DNA of 64,000 nucleotides from JAHCHG01 sp041745765 (GTDB lineage Bacteria > Acidobacteriota > Blastocatellia > Pyrinomonadales > Pyrinomonadaceae). The notes under the pieces are model-generated. The model saw nothing but the letters and a program-made list of their open reading frames with translations, ran no database searches and had not been told where the DNA came from. The position numbers and the translations under genes were made by a program. Of the stretch, positions 40,926 to 49,646 are shown piece by piece; within the stretch, counting starts at the first letter, position 1; each line of letters starts with the position of its first letter. The stretch spans positions 1 to 64,000 of the forward strand of contig JBGTIH010000163.1 of NCBI GenBank assembly GCA_041745765.1. The letters are read 5' to 3'.

Positions 40926-42734
40926 TTAACCTAAATCTATCGGCTCGATTTTTAACTGGGCTTGTTTTAACGAAACTTCAGTTTTCATGCAAATTTCCCG
41001 AACTTCCCTGAGGCGTTCGGGCGAAACATTTCGAAAAGAAAGTAAGATTTCCTCAATGCCGTTTTCAAGACAAATTGTTTGCAACGAACCGTTTCCGCCG
41101 AAAACTTTCAGACCGCGAATGACTTTTCCTTTTTTCAGCGGATCGTCGTCCACAAATCCGACCGGTTTATAGTTCCAATCGGGATTATTCTCCAGTTCCC
41201 GCAAAAGCATCTCGCCGCCGTCGCCCGCGCCGTAAATCAAGACTTTGCGCTGAAGTTCGCCATTTGAAGGATTCGGCAAAAGCTGGCGGAAAAATCGAAA
41301 AGCAAGGCGGCTTCCGGCAAGCGCGACCAACAGCAACAGCGCGTCAACGAAAAAAACCGTGCGGGAAAACCCTTCAAAACGGTAAAGCAGTAAAATCGCT
41401 AAAATACTAAAAGCAGAGCTGATAACTATACCTTTGAAAAAAGTTATCGAATCATTGAGTCCCGTATAACGCCAGATGCCTCTATATACGCCGACCGCTA
41501 AAAAGGTAAAGAGTTTTATGACAATTAAAATCGGAAGAGTTTTTACAAAAAGACTCCACGCTTCGGTATTTTCAAAAGGACCGAAGATTAAAAAATACGC
41601 GCCGTAATAACAGAGAGAGATCAGACAGGCATCAAGAATAACTTCAAAAATGCGCCGTTTGTGCGATAAATTTATCAAAAAGCCGTGCGCCGCATTATTT
41701 TGCAGCGCGAGTTCTTCTTCCTGCTCTTTATAAACCTTGACTTTGGCAAGATAAACGCCGATCAGCGTTAAAATCAAAGTAAAAACAACAATCAAAGCAA
41801 GACTCTGAAAAGTTTCGAGTTCACGCACGAAAAGCGATAAAATACCGGCAAGAACGGCAAAACCGTAAAGCATCAAAACGGCGGAGCGTTCCGAAAGTCC
41901 GAGCGCGACAAGGCGGTGCGAGGTGTGATCGCGCCCGCCCTGCGAAGCCTTTCTGCCCCAGAGTTTGCGCAAAATCGTCACAAATGTCGTATCAAAGATC
42001 GGGACAAAAAGAATCAGCGCGGGAACTGCCAAAACCGAAACAATACTGCGCGAACGCCCGCCCATTTGAGTAAGCAAGACGCAAGCAGCGAGAAGAAATC
42101 CGACAAACATCGAACCGCCGTCGCCCATAAAAATCGAAGCCGGATTAAAATTAAAGACCAGAAAACCGAGCAGTGCGCCGATAAACACCGCCATTAAAAC
42201 GAGTTCATCGGATTGCCCGCTCGCCGCAAATCCCAATGCCAGAATAATGGCGGCAATCGCCGAAATCCCAGCGGCAAGCCCGTCCATATTGTCCAGCAGA
42301 TTGATCGCATTAGTTATACCGATCAACCAGAATGCAGTGATCAAAATATTAAGAATATCGGAATCGGTCCACGGCAAAACCAGCCCGAAACCGACGATGA
42401 TCGCCACGCCGATAAATTGCCCGATAAGTTTTTGATACGGTTTTATCTGGAGATAATCGTCGAGCAGTCCGACGAAAAACAAAAACGAGCTGCCGCCTAA
42501 AATCACCATTGATTCCTGGTTAAGCGGCACAAACAGCAGAAACATTAGAACGACGGTCAGATAAATCGCCACGCCGCCCATCATCGCCGTCGGTCGTTTA
42601 TGCCAGCGGTCGCTTTTCGGCGCGGCGACAAAGCCGTATTTCCTCGCAAATTTGCGAACTAGAAAAGTCAATAAAACGGACACCGCCAAACTTAAAAGGG
42701 CAGCCGCCACCGGATTTGAGAACTCTTGAAACAT
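40926..42734 (-). CDS. WecA-like undecaprenyl-P sugar-1-P transferase fused to a CapD/WbpM N-terminal region
   Basis: 602 residues. The first ~330 residues are a multi-TM WecA/TagO/MraY-type transferase with the catalytic motifs LLDDYLQIKP, NLLDNMDGLAAG, FMGDGGSMF and the GRDHTSHRL loop. From about 360 the sequence changes to the membrane and CoA-binding region of CapD/WbpM proteins (VYRGIWRYTGLND; Rossmann VLIYGAGDGGEMLLREL; VGFVDDDP). It ends before the dehydratase SDR part of CapD. It probably starts glycan synthesis on undecaprenyl phosphate, with the second half as a regulatory or sugar-nucleotide-sensing module. Last gene of the polysaccharide cluster. Confidence 0.85.
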   Translation of the reverse strand: MFQEFSNPVAAALLSLAVSVLLTFLVRKFARKYGFVAAPKSDRWHKRPTAMMGGVAIYLTVVLMFLLFVPLNQESMVILGGSSFLFFVGLLDDYLQIKPYQKLIGQFIGVAIIVGFGLVLPWTDSDILNILITAFWLIGITNAINLLDNMDGLAAGISAIAAIILALGFAASGQSDELVLMAVFIGALLGFLVFNFNPASIFMGDGGSMFVGFLLAACVLLTQMGGRSRSIVSVLAVPALILFVPIFDTTFVTILRKLWGRKASQGGRDHTSHRLVALGLSERSAVLMLYGFAVLAGILSLFVRELETFQSLALIVVFTLILTLIGVYLAKVKVYKEQEEELALQNNAAHGFLINLSHKRRIFEVILDACLISLCYYGAYFLIFGPFENTEAWSLFVKTLPILIVIKLFTFLAVGVYRGIWRYTGLNDSITFFKGIVISSAFSILAILLLYRFEGFSRTVFFVDALLLLVALAGSRLAFRFFRQLLPNPSNGELQRKVLIYGAGDGGEMLLRELENNPDWNYKPVGFVDDDPLKKGKVIRGLKVFGGNGSLQTICLENGIEEILLSFRNVSPERLREVREICMKTEVSLKQAQLKIEPIDLG

Positions 42735-42892
42735 AAGGATTTTTCATTAAGGGGAGTTTGCTTAACTAAAATTTTCGGAAAAAAATCTTGCGAATTTTTA
42801 GGTTAACATTTCGATCCGTAAAAATCAGGCAGACACGGGTAATTCTAGATATTTCATAAACTTTTTCATTTTTTTTGGAATTTCTGATGAAT
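42735..42892. other. Intergenic DNA upstream of the fusion gene
   Basis: 158 bases, AT-rich, directly before the MITE-like element; together with it and the next stretch this forms a 531-bp gene-free gap. No terminator or promoter stands out. Confidence 0.4.
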
Positions 42893-43019
42893 AATACCTT
42901 CGCCAATTTTGGCGTCAGGCACTGCGCAGCTTAGCTTTTTTTTAAGTTTAATCTAAACCGAAAATATCTGTCTGTATGATAGCGCACATATAAATCCTAC
43001 TTAATTTGGCAAAGGTATT
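42893..43019. mobile_element. MITE-like element, copy 2 (about 127 bp)
   Basis: Left end AATACCTTCGCCAATTTT, right end AATTTGGCAAAGGTATT; one base differs from copy 1 in the right terminus (GCAAAG instead of GCGAAG). Interior is non-coding and largely different by eye from copy 1 at 13913-14040, but the length agrees within one base. Confidence 0.72.
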
Positions 43020-43265
43020 GTAATAAAAGCCCGCCATAAAAAAAATCTGTAATTCTTCTTTTGCGACAAAGTTTTTTCAAAGATTTGTATTCAAACTCTG
43101 ATTTTGTCGCAATAAAAGTTTTCGGGTTTTGCCCGCCGATGTACAGAAAGGCTGTGCTTTTCCGCAAGATGTTTTTTATCAAGAGGACTATGCCTCACAA
43201 TTTTCTACCCTTCATTTATATATAAACTTAAAGTTAAAACATAAATATTAAATTCGCCTTAACAT
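43020..43265. other. Intergenic DNA with a 10-bp inverted repeat
   Basis: TTGCGACAAA (43061-43070) and TTTGTCGCAA (43103-43112) are perfect inverted arms. The rest is AT-rich. No gene is recognised. It is the region between the fusion gene and the first GT4 gene of the cluster. Confidence 0.45.
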
Positions 43266-44489
43266 TTACGTTAATTTTCTATAAACATTTTTAATATCGT
43301 TTACCAGACGATGCTTCGTGTATTTTTGTATCACAAATTGATGCCCGTTTCCAGTTGTTTGTTCGCGCAGAGCCGTACTTTGGGCTAAATAGACCAATCC
43401 GGCATAGAAATCTTCCGGATTCGGGGAAGATACGCGAACGCCGCGCTCGCAGACGCTGAACCCTTTTTTTTCTTCCAGCGCATCACCGAGCAGATCTATT
43501 ACGCCGCCGACGGAAGTGGAAATCACCGCCTTTTTATTTGCCATCGCTTCGATCAAGGAGAGCGGCGTGCCTTCGTTCAAAGAAGTCAGAGCGACAATGT
43601 CGAGACCGGCGTAAAACACATCGGCATCCTGGCGATTTCCGAGAAATTTCACTGTTTCGCCCAAATTTAATGCCGCCGCTTCCGCTTCCAAATCTTTTCT
43701 TAAATTTCCGTCTCCGATAATAATAAATTTTAGCGGTAAAGTGTTACCGATTTTTTTTTTATAAATTTCGGCAACTTTTAAGAAAAAAGAGATATTTTTT
43801 ATCCCGGTTAAACGCCCGACCAGCCCGATCAGAATTTCATTTTCCTTCGCGCCGATTTCTTCGCGCAAAATATTTCGTTTTTCTTCCGTGTTTTCAAACG
43901 GCACAAGATCGAGTCCGAGCGGAATTATTTCAAATTGCTCTTTTTTGCCAACGCCGAATCGCCCGTGAATTTCCTCAAACTGCTGACGGCTGATAACGAC
44001 GATTTTATCCGTAGCGATGCGGGCGAGAGTTTTCTCGATAAAGAGAAATATTTTTGTTTTAAAGTTGCCGTAATAGCTGTGAAAAACGTGTCCGTGATAG
44101 GTGTGAACGGTTTTAATGCGGCGCGGCTTTCCCAAAAGAGTCTTCGGCGTAAGCCATCGGTAAAAAAAAGCGGCGACTCTGCCGATAGTTCCGGCTTTGG
44201 CGGTGTGCGTGTGGATGATGTCGGGCTTTTCTTTTTTTATTTGCCGATAAACTTTTAGAAGCGAAACAATATCCTTCGGCGAAAGTTCTCGGCTCATTTC
44301 CTCGATAAAAACAGGTGTAATGCTGTTTTCGTCGGCAAAATAACTCATATCTTCTTCGCCTTCGGGAACTTTTCCGGCAAGCAAAACCGATTGAAACTCC
44401 TCCGCGTCCTGCAACTCCTTTGTCAGCCAAACGACGTGCCGTGCAGGTCCGCCGACATTAAGCCGGGCGATAATACGAACTATTTTCAT
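43266..44489 (-). CDS. GT4 glycosyltransferase
   Basis: 407 residues, GT-B fold. N-terminal domain MKIVRIIARLNVGGPARHVVWLT; C-terminal nucleotide-sugar domain with GLVGRLTGIKNISFFLKVAE, the EALN-type EAMANKKAVISTSVGGVIDLL acid/base segment (EAMANKKAVIST) and ALTSLNEGTPLSLIEAM. It adds a sugar to the growing glycan; donor and acceptor are unknown. It lies upstream of the fusion gene in the cluster. Confidence 0.9.
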   Translation of the reverse strand: MKIVRIIARLNVGGPARHVVWLTKELQDAEEFQSVLLAGKVPEGEEDMSYFADENSITPVFIEEMSRELSPKDIVSLLKVYRQIKKEKPDIIHTHTAKAGTIGRVAAFFYRWLTPKTLLGKPRRIKTVHTYHGHVFHSYYGNFKTKIFLFIEKTLARIATDKIVVISRQQFEEIHGRFGVGKKEQFEIIPLGLDLVPFENTEEKRNILREEIGAKENEILIGLVGRLTGIKNISFFLKVAEIYKKKIGNTLPLKFIIIGDGNLRKDLEAEAAALNLGETVKFLGNRQDADVFYAGLDIVALTSLNEGTPLSLIEAMANKKAVISTSVGGVIDLLGDALEEKKGFSVCERGVRVSSPNPEDFYAGLVYLAQSTALREQTTGNGHQFVIQKYTKHRLVNDIKNVYRKLT

Positions 44490-44504
44490 AAGTCAGTTTT
44501 CAGA

Positions 44505-44640
44505 GTTTGCCGAGTTTGCAGGAGTTTGCGGAGTCTTTCTAGTTTACCGCTGCGTTCAAATTTCATCAGACCCGCAAACAACCCAAAAAACTTGCCAAAA
44601 CTTCTGCAAACATTCGGCAAACTTCGGCAAACTCGCCAAA
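44505..44640. repeat. AGTTTGC-type inverted repeat
   Basis: Several AGTTTGC words on one side (44505-44540) face GCAAACT words on the other (44600-44640), giving a compound hairpin in the gap between the GT4 gene and the RmlC-like gene. Confidence 0.65.
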
Positions 44641-45129
44641 CTACAACCGGAAGATGGTATCGGGATCGTCTTCGTGGCGGATTTCGTCTATTTCTTCGCT
44701 TTTGCCTTCGCCCATAAAGAGGCGGTTCGGGCAGTTGATGACCATTCCTTTCTCAAGCGCGCTGACGTTTTTGTAAGCGTGAACAACGCCTTTCGGAATA
44801 ATGACGGCTTGGGGATTATCTGCGCCGACAAACATTGTCATCATATATTGAAAGGTCGCAGAACTTACGCGGTTATCCCACAGGCGAAGCTTGAAATTGC
44901 CCGGACCTAAAAAGCAAAAAAGATCAGCCTGATCAATATGCTCGTGCGGACCGCGCTGCACATTCGGTTCTGTCAAAGAAATATAAGCCATCGCCGGATA
45001 AAATTCCGCTTCGATCTCATCGTGCCGGAAAAGCTCGGCGAGCCACCCGCGTTCATCCACAAATTTCCTGATCGGATAAACAACCACATCCGCAATCTTG
45101 CCCTTCGTAAAAATATTTTCTTGATTCAT
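44641..45129 (-). CDS. RmlC-like cupin (dTDP-sugar 3,5-epimerase/isomerase family)
   Basis: 162 residues from MNQENIFTKGKIADVVVYPI; longer starts read through repeat DNA. Single cupin: FVDERGWLAELFRHDE, RGPHEHIDQADLFCF, GNFKLRLWDNR, IPKGVVHAYKNVS. Related to RmlC/dTDP-4-dehydrorhamnose 3,5-epimerases, which shape dTDP-sugars, but the catalytic pair cannot be assigned with confidence. It is downstream of an RmlA-type gene, consistent with dTDP-deoxysugar synthesis. Confidence 0.8.
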   Translation of the reverse strand: MNQENIFTKGKIADVVVYPIRKFVDERGWLAELFRHDEIEAEFYPAMAYISLTEPNVQRGPHEHIDQADLFCFLGPGNFKLRLWDNRVSSATFQYMMTMFVGADNPQAVIIPKGVVHAYKNVSALEKGMVINCPNRLFMGEGKSEEIDEIRHEDDPDTIFRL

Positions 45130-45134
45130 ATAAT

Positions 45135-45241
45135 GAAATCCTTTGCGTATCTTTGCGCCTGACTCCAGCGTCCTTTGCGGTAAAATAAAGAACCTTAACC
45201 GCAAAGGGCGCAAAGTTTTTCGCAAAGAACGCAAAGGGGAT
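45135..45241. repeat. CGCAAAG-type inverted repeat
   Basis: CTTTGCG-type words (45140-45175) face CGCAAAG words (45200-45239) around a short centre, between the RmlC-like and RmlA-like genes. The right side runs up to the RmlA stop codon. Confidence 0.75.
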
Positions 45242-45970
45242 TTATATTTTATTCGCGCCCGTTTTTGCCACCAGATTTGTGGCATGCAGAAGGCTTTCGA
45301 AAGTTCCCGCATCCGTCCACCAGCCGCCCAGTTCGCCCCAGGTCATCTCACCGCGCCGGATATAATGATTATTGACATCCGTGATTTCCAGTTCGCCTCG
45401 AGCGGAAGGCTCTAAGGTCTTGATAATATCAAAGACGGTATTATCGTAAAAATAAATACCGATCACGGCAAAATCCGATTTCGGATTTTCGGGTTTTTCC
45501 TCGATTTGGACAACGCGGCTGCCATCGAGTTCCGGTACGCCGAACCGCTGCGGGTCATGAACCTGTTTTAATAAAATCTTTGCACCTTTGCCCTGCTGCC
45601 TGTAATCATCTGCCGCGGCGCGGATATTATTTTCGATGATATTATCGCCCAACACGACACAGATAGCTTCGTCATCGGCAAAATGCTCGACCAGGGAAAG
45701 CGCATCGGCAATGCCGCCTTCGCCTTCCTGGTAGGTATAATTTACGTGTTTAAGTCCGAAATCCTTGCCGTTCCCCAAAAGTTTGAGAAAATCCCCGGCA
45801 GAATTTCCGCCCGTAACGATCATAATATCGTCAATCCCGGCATTAATCAGCGTTTTAATCGGATAATAGATCATCGGCTGATCATAAACGGGCAGCAAAT
45901 GCTTATTCGTAACTTTTGTTAAAGGCTTGAGCCGTGAACCCAAACCGCCTGCTAATACTACACCTTTCAT
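45242..45970 (-). CDS. rmlA: Glucose-1-phosphate nucleotidyltransferase, short form
   Basis: 242 residues. MKGVVLAGGLGSRLKPLTKV, PVYDQPMIYYPIKTLINAGI, VVLGDNIIENN and VQIEEKPENPKSDFAVIGIY are RmlA motifs; DTGT-like GWWTDAGTFESLL follows. It makes dTDP-glucose from glucose-1-phosphate. Shorter than the usual ~290 residues, as in some bacterial and archaeal members. Together with the RmlC- and RmlD-like genes it suggests a dTDP-deoxysugar. Confidence 0.9.
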   Translation of the reverse strand: MKGVVLAGGLGSRLKPLTKVTNKHLLPVYDQPMIYYPIKTLINAGIDDIMIVTGGNSAGDFLKLLGNGKDFGLKHVNYTYQEGEGGIADALSLVEHFADDEAICVVLGDNIIENNIRAAADDYRQQGKGAKILLKQVHDPQRFGVPELDGSRVVQIEEKPENPKSDFAVIGIYFYDNTVFDIIKTLEPSARGELEITDVNNHYIRRGEMTWGELGGWWTDAGTFESLLHATNLVAKTGANKI

Positions 45971-46002
45971 ATATTTTGATTTAATTTTTTAACGCAAAGG
46001 CG

Positions 46003-46138
46003 CAAAAACGCGAAGGCGCAAAGTTTTTTTAGTTATTTTTGAAATTATTACGTTAATTTTAATTATAAACCCGGTCTATCAAAAAAGCCTTGTATATTTT
46101 CTTACCTTTGCACCCTTGTGCCTTTGCGCCTTCGCGTT
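46003..46138. repeat. CGCAAAGG-type (8-bp phased) inverted repeat
   Basis: CGCAAAGG, CGCAAAAA, CGCGAAGG, CGCAAAG (left, about 46003-46022) face TGCGCCTTCGCGTT-type words on the right (46110-46138). It sits between rmlA and asnB. Confidence 0.75.
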
Positions 46139-46186
46139 AAATATTTGGTGCTTCCCTTCGCGCCCCCCCGCTTTAAATATTCCCCA

Positions 46187-48070
46187 CTAATCTATAAATC
46201 TTTGAAACCATAATTCCAACATTAAAAGAGTCCAGATTTGATAGGTATAATCTTTTTCGGAATTTATATGTTCCTCGACATATTTCCGCATCATTTCCGG
46301 CTTGATAATTCCGCGATTTATAGATTTTTCCGATAAAAGAATCTCGCGCACGAAATCTTTCATATTGGAGCGAAACCAATTGCCGACGGGTATGCCGAAA
46401 CCCATTTTGCGCCGGTAGATCACCTCCGGCGGAACGAGCCGCGCGGCAACCTTTTTCAGCAGGGATTTTGTTTCAGCGGAGCGCATCTTCATCTTTTCGG
46501 GCAGACTTGCCGCAAATTCGATCACTTTATGATCGAGAAATGGCGACCGCGCTTCGAGCGAATTTGCCATCGAAGCAATATCGACCTTGACCAGCAGATC
46601 ATTGGGCAGATATGTCATCTGATCCGTTAAAAGCGTTGCATCCAGAATACCCGAACCATTGGCACGGGAAAACCAATCGCCGATAAAGCGGGCGGCATCG
46701 TAAGAATCTATTTTCCGGGCGAAATCCGCCGTATATAGTTCCGCCTTGGATTTGCGGTCAATTGCCGAAACCCAGCGGAAATATCTTTCTACTTTGTCAA
46801 GACTCGCGGCTTTGACAAATCTTTTCAGATCACGCGCGCGGCTGCGTTTTATTTCTGAGGTCGGGATCAGATCAACCGCTTTTTCGATAAATGCCTTTCG
46901 CAAAATGCGCGGGATTTTATGATATTGCTCCGCCAAACGCATGGCGGCATAGCGTTCGTACCCGGCAAAAGATTCATCACCGCCGTCGCCGTTTAAGGCA
47001 ACGGTTACGTGCTTGCGGGTTTCCTTTGCAACATAATAGGTCGGGATGGCAGAGGAATCCGCATAAGGTTCGCCGTAATGTTCGACCAGAAGCGGAAGAA
47101 TTTCGAGAGCGTTGGGTTTGACAATAAATTCGTTGTATTCCGCACCAACGTGATCGGCGACGATTTTGGCATATTTGAGTTCGCTGAAATCCTGCTCTTC
47201 AAAACCGATGGAAAAGGTTTTAACAGGCTTTTCGCTCGCCTCAGCCATCAGCGCGACAACCGCTGAAGAATCAACTCCGCCCGAAAGAAATGCGCCCAGC
47301 GGAACTTCCGAAATCATCCGCAAACGCGTAGATTCGCGCAGGATTCGCGTTGTTTCCTCAATCGCTTCCTCTTCCGTAATTTTTATTTTTTTAGAAAAAT
47401 CGGGCGACCAATATCTCTTGATCTCGATATTGCCATCCTTCCAACGCATCCAATGCGCGGGTTCCAGCTTGCGGATTTGGCGAAAAGCGGTGAGCGGCGC
47501 GGGAACGCACAGGAAGCTGAGATAAGCATCAATCGCCTCAAAATCAACTTCGCGGGAAATATCAGGGTGTGCTAATAACGCTGTAAACTCCGAACCGAAG
47601 ATCAGATCGCCGTTTGCCTGATGGGAATAAAGCAGAGGCTTTTTCCCGACGCGGTCGCGGGCGATAAAGAGAGATTTTTCCCGTGAATCCCAGATGGCAA
47701 AGGCAAACATCCCGCGCAGGGAATTAACGCAATCTGCGCCGTATTCATCATAAAGCCGGATGATTACCTCGGTGTCGGAATTGGTATTAAAGCGATGCCC
47801 GCGCTTTTCCAGATCGCTTTTTAGCTCTTGAAAATTATAGATCTCGCCATTAAAAACAATCGCTTTGGTTTTATCTTCATTAAAGATCGGCTGTTTGCCA
47901 TGAGCAATATCAATAATAGAAAGCCGCCGCATCGCCAGAGCCACCGATTTATTTATATAAAACCCGTCATCATCAGGCCCGCGATGTACAATACACCGAT
48001 TCATTCGCTCTAATGTTTCACGATCTGCAATCTGTGAGTTGTTTTTAACGAAGCCGACGATGCCGCACAT
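46187..48070 (-). CDS. asnB: Glutamine-hydrolysing asparagine synthetase
   Basis: 627 residues. Class II amidotransferase N-terminus with nucleophile C2 (MCGIVGFVKN), followed by the synthetase domain with PP-loop LSGGVDSSAVVALMAE (around 265), and NGDGGDESFAGYERY. In polysaccharide clusters such enzymes are thought to amidate uronic acids. The reaction on asparagine itself is also possible. Confidence 0.92.
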   Translation of the reverse strand: MCGIVGFVKNNSQIADRETLERMNRCIVHRGPDDDGFYINKSVALAMRRLSIIDIAHGKQPIFNEDKTKAIVFNGEIYNFQELKSDLEKRGHRFNTNSDTEVIIRLYDEYGADCVNSLRGMFAFAIWDSREKSLFIARDRVGKKPLLYSHQANGDLIFGSEFTALLAHPDISREVDFEAIDAYLSFLCVPAPLTAFRQIRKLEPAHWMRWKDGNIEIKRYWSPDFSKKIKITEEEAIEETTRILRESTRLRMISEVPLGAFLSGGVDSSAVVALMAEASEKPVKTFSIGFEEQDFSELKYAKIVADHVGAEYNEFIVKPNALEILPLLVEHYGEPYADSSAIPTYYVAKETRKHVTVALNGDGGDESFAGYERYAAMRLAEQYHKIPRILRKAFIEKAVDLIPTSEIKRSRARDLKRFVKAASLDKVERYFRWVSAIDRKSKAELYTADFARKIDSYDAARFIGDWFSRANGSGILDATLLTDQMTYLPNDLLVKVDIASMANSLEARSPFLDHKVIEFAASLPEKMKMRSAETKSLLKKVAARLVPPEVIYRRKMGFGIPVGNWFRSNMKDFVREILLSEKSINRGIIKPEMMRKYVEEHINSEKDYTYQIWTLLMLELWFQRFID

Positions 48071-48292
48071 ATTTTTTTTATGAAATAAAAGACTGAAGCG
48101 CTGGGCGTCCCGCTTGCATGAGCGCGAAAAAGCCCTTAATTAAAATAATCCCGATTTTATTTGAAAGCCGATTCATCCATTATGGCTTTAATCCGTCAGA
48201 GATATTCAAAATAATTCTTTGTGTTCTTTGTAGCTAAGAGTTTTTTTACCGTAAATGACGCGTAAAAAAGTTTACAAATTTTTCCTTACTAT
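48071..48292. other. Intergenic region before asnB
   Basis: 222 bases between the polytopic protein gene and asnB. Contains GC-rich words (GCGCTGGGCGTCCCGCTTGC) and a TTTGTGTTCTTTG word related to the window's other repeats. No gene recognised. Confidence 0.4.
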
Positions 48293-49639
48293 TTACTCCT
48301 GATTTTCTTCCACAATCTGCTTTCTTCTGACCTGCATCATATAGCGTTTATTCTCACGTTTTTCTTCCCGCACAGTCCAACCAACAGCGATGAACATAAA
48401 CAAAAACACCTGAATCTGTGTCCGCTGACGATACGCCGTGCCGACATTTCCCTGAAAAATGGAATAAGCAAGCGTCAGCATCAGGGAAAAGATCAGAATC
48501 GGGATTGCCTTTCGCAATCGGTGGCGCACAGTATAGATCAACCCAATAATCATAAACGGAATCGAAGCCCACCACATCAGCACTTCCGGCAAGGTAATCA
48601 CCTGTCGCAGATTGGTCATCTGCCACGGAAAAGGCGCAAGCATCAAATAAGCAAAGCCGATTGGCAAAGTAGCTATCGCGCCTCCAGTTGTTGAAACATC
48701 TGAATCTTCTCCGAAACCGGAATCCGCTGATCTTACCAGATCGCTGCGGCTTTGTTGAATCCGTTCGAGATTGGCGTATTGTTCGAGTTCGCTTCCGGCA
48801 TTGCGGGTTACGCCGAAATATGTCAGACCGATCCCGAGAATTGCAAGAGCGGTAATCCGCCGCATTATCGCCGTCGGCGAATTGCTATGTCCGATAGCAA
48901 AAGCCCCAACGATGCCCAATACCGCCATATAAAAAATATAAAAGCGGAGCGAGATAATACCGAAAAGAGAGAAAGTCAATAGAAAAACATCCAAATATCT
49001 GAATTTTTCTTGGAGCCGCAAGACCATTGTCATTGCCAGCACCAGAAGAAAAATGATTAAACCGTCTTTGAGAAGCTGCCCTGACCAGATAATAAATGCC
49101 GGAGAAAGAGCGACAAGCAGAGCCGAAATCTGCCCAACACGCCGATTATTAAATATCTTATACGCGCAATAATAAACCATCGGCGCGGTAGCCGCGCCAA
49201 TAACCGCGCAAAAAGATTGCGCCGCCAGAATATTCTGCCCGGTAAAAGAATAAATTATCCCGACCAGATAATTCATCCCCCAACCGACCATAGTCATGCT
49301 TAATGCTCTCTGACTCCACAAATCAGTAGTCGGGTGATCATAAAACCAGATTTCAACTAATCTGTAGCCAAGGTCATTGTAGGTAATCGCATCACCACCG
49401 AAAAATCCGGCAAAATCGAAAAAATGTATGAAAATTCCGAAAACTAATCTGGCGAGCAAGGCAAGCAGGAAAATCTGGACAAGATATTTTGCATCATCCT
49501 TAACATATTTTTGGATAATAATAATAACTGCTGATGAACAAATTAAAACTAAAATAGCAGCAGCAAAACCTTCCGGAAATGCCAAAATCATCATGGCAAG
49601 ACCAACTAAAAAACATAAAACTGCAAGTCGCTTATCCAT
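48293..49639 (-). CDS. Polytopic membrane protein, GT-C/GT39-like glycosyltransferase
   Basis: 448 residues with about ten to twelve TM helices. An early acidic motif in a periplasmic loop (FFGGDAITYNDLGYRL) resembles the catalytic Asp loop of GT39/ArnT/PMT-type enzymes, which use lipid-linked sugars. A Wzy polymerase is the alternative since these share topology. The gene starts 7 nt after the carbamoyltransferase stop, so they are co-transcribed. Confidence 0.65.
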   Translation of the reverse strand: MDKRLAVLCFLVGLAMMILAFPEGFAAAILVLICSSAVIIIIQKYVKDDAKYLVQIFLLALLARLVFGIFIHFFDFAGFFGGDAITYNDLGYRLVEIWFYDHPTTDLWSQRALSMTMVGWGMNYLVGIIYSFTGQNILAAQSFCAVIGAATAPMVYYCAYKIFNNRRVGQISALLVALSPAFIIWSGQLLKDGLIIFLLVLAMTMVLRLQEKFRYLDVFLLTFSLFGIISLRFYIFYMAVLGIVGAFAIGHSNSPTAIMRRITALAILGIGLTYFGVTRNAGSELEQYANLERIQQSRSDLVRSADSGFGEDSDVSTTGGAIATLPIGFAYLMLAPFPWQMTNLRQVITLPEVLMWWASIPFMIIGLIYTVRHRLRKAIPILIFSLMLTLAYSIFQGNVGTAYRQRTQIQVFLFMFIAVGWTVREEKRENKRYMMQVRRKQIVEENQE

Positions 49640-49646
49640 TTATCTA

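Noticed and set aside
42997..43182. 61-codon minus-strand frame near MITE copy 2
   Set aside because: Its end is made of the element's terminal repeat and it starts at a non-ATG codon; not convincing.
43100..43200. Possible c-di-GMP or other riboswitch-like structure
   Set aside because: The conserved cores (GCAAAC...GGACGCAAAGCC type) could not be found; only a simple inverted repeat remains.
45130..45312. N-terminal extension of the RmlC-like protein
   Set aside because: The extra 61 residues would be read from the CGCAAAG repeat and the end of rmlA; they resemble no cupin sequence.
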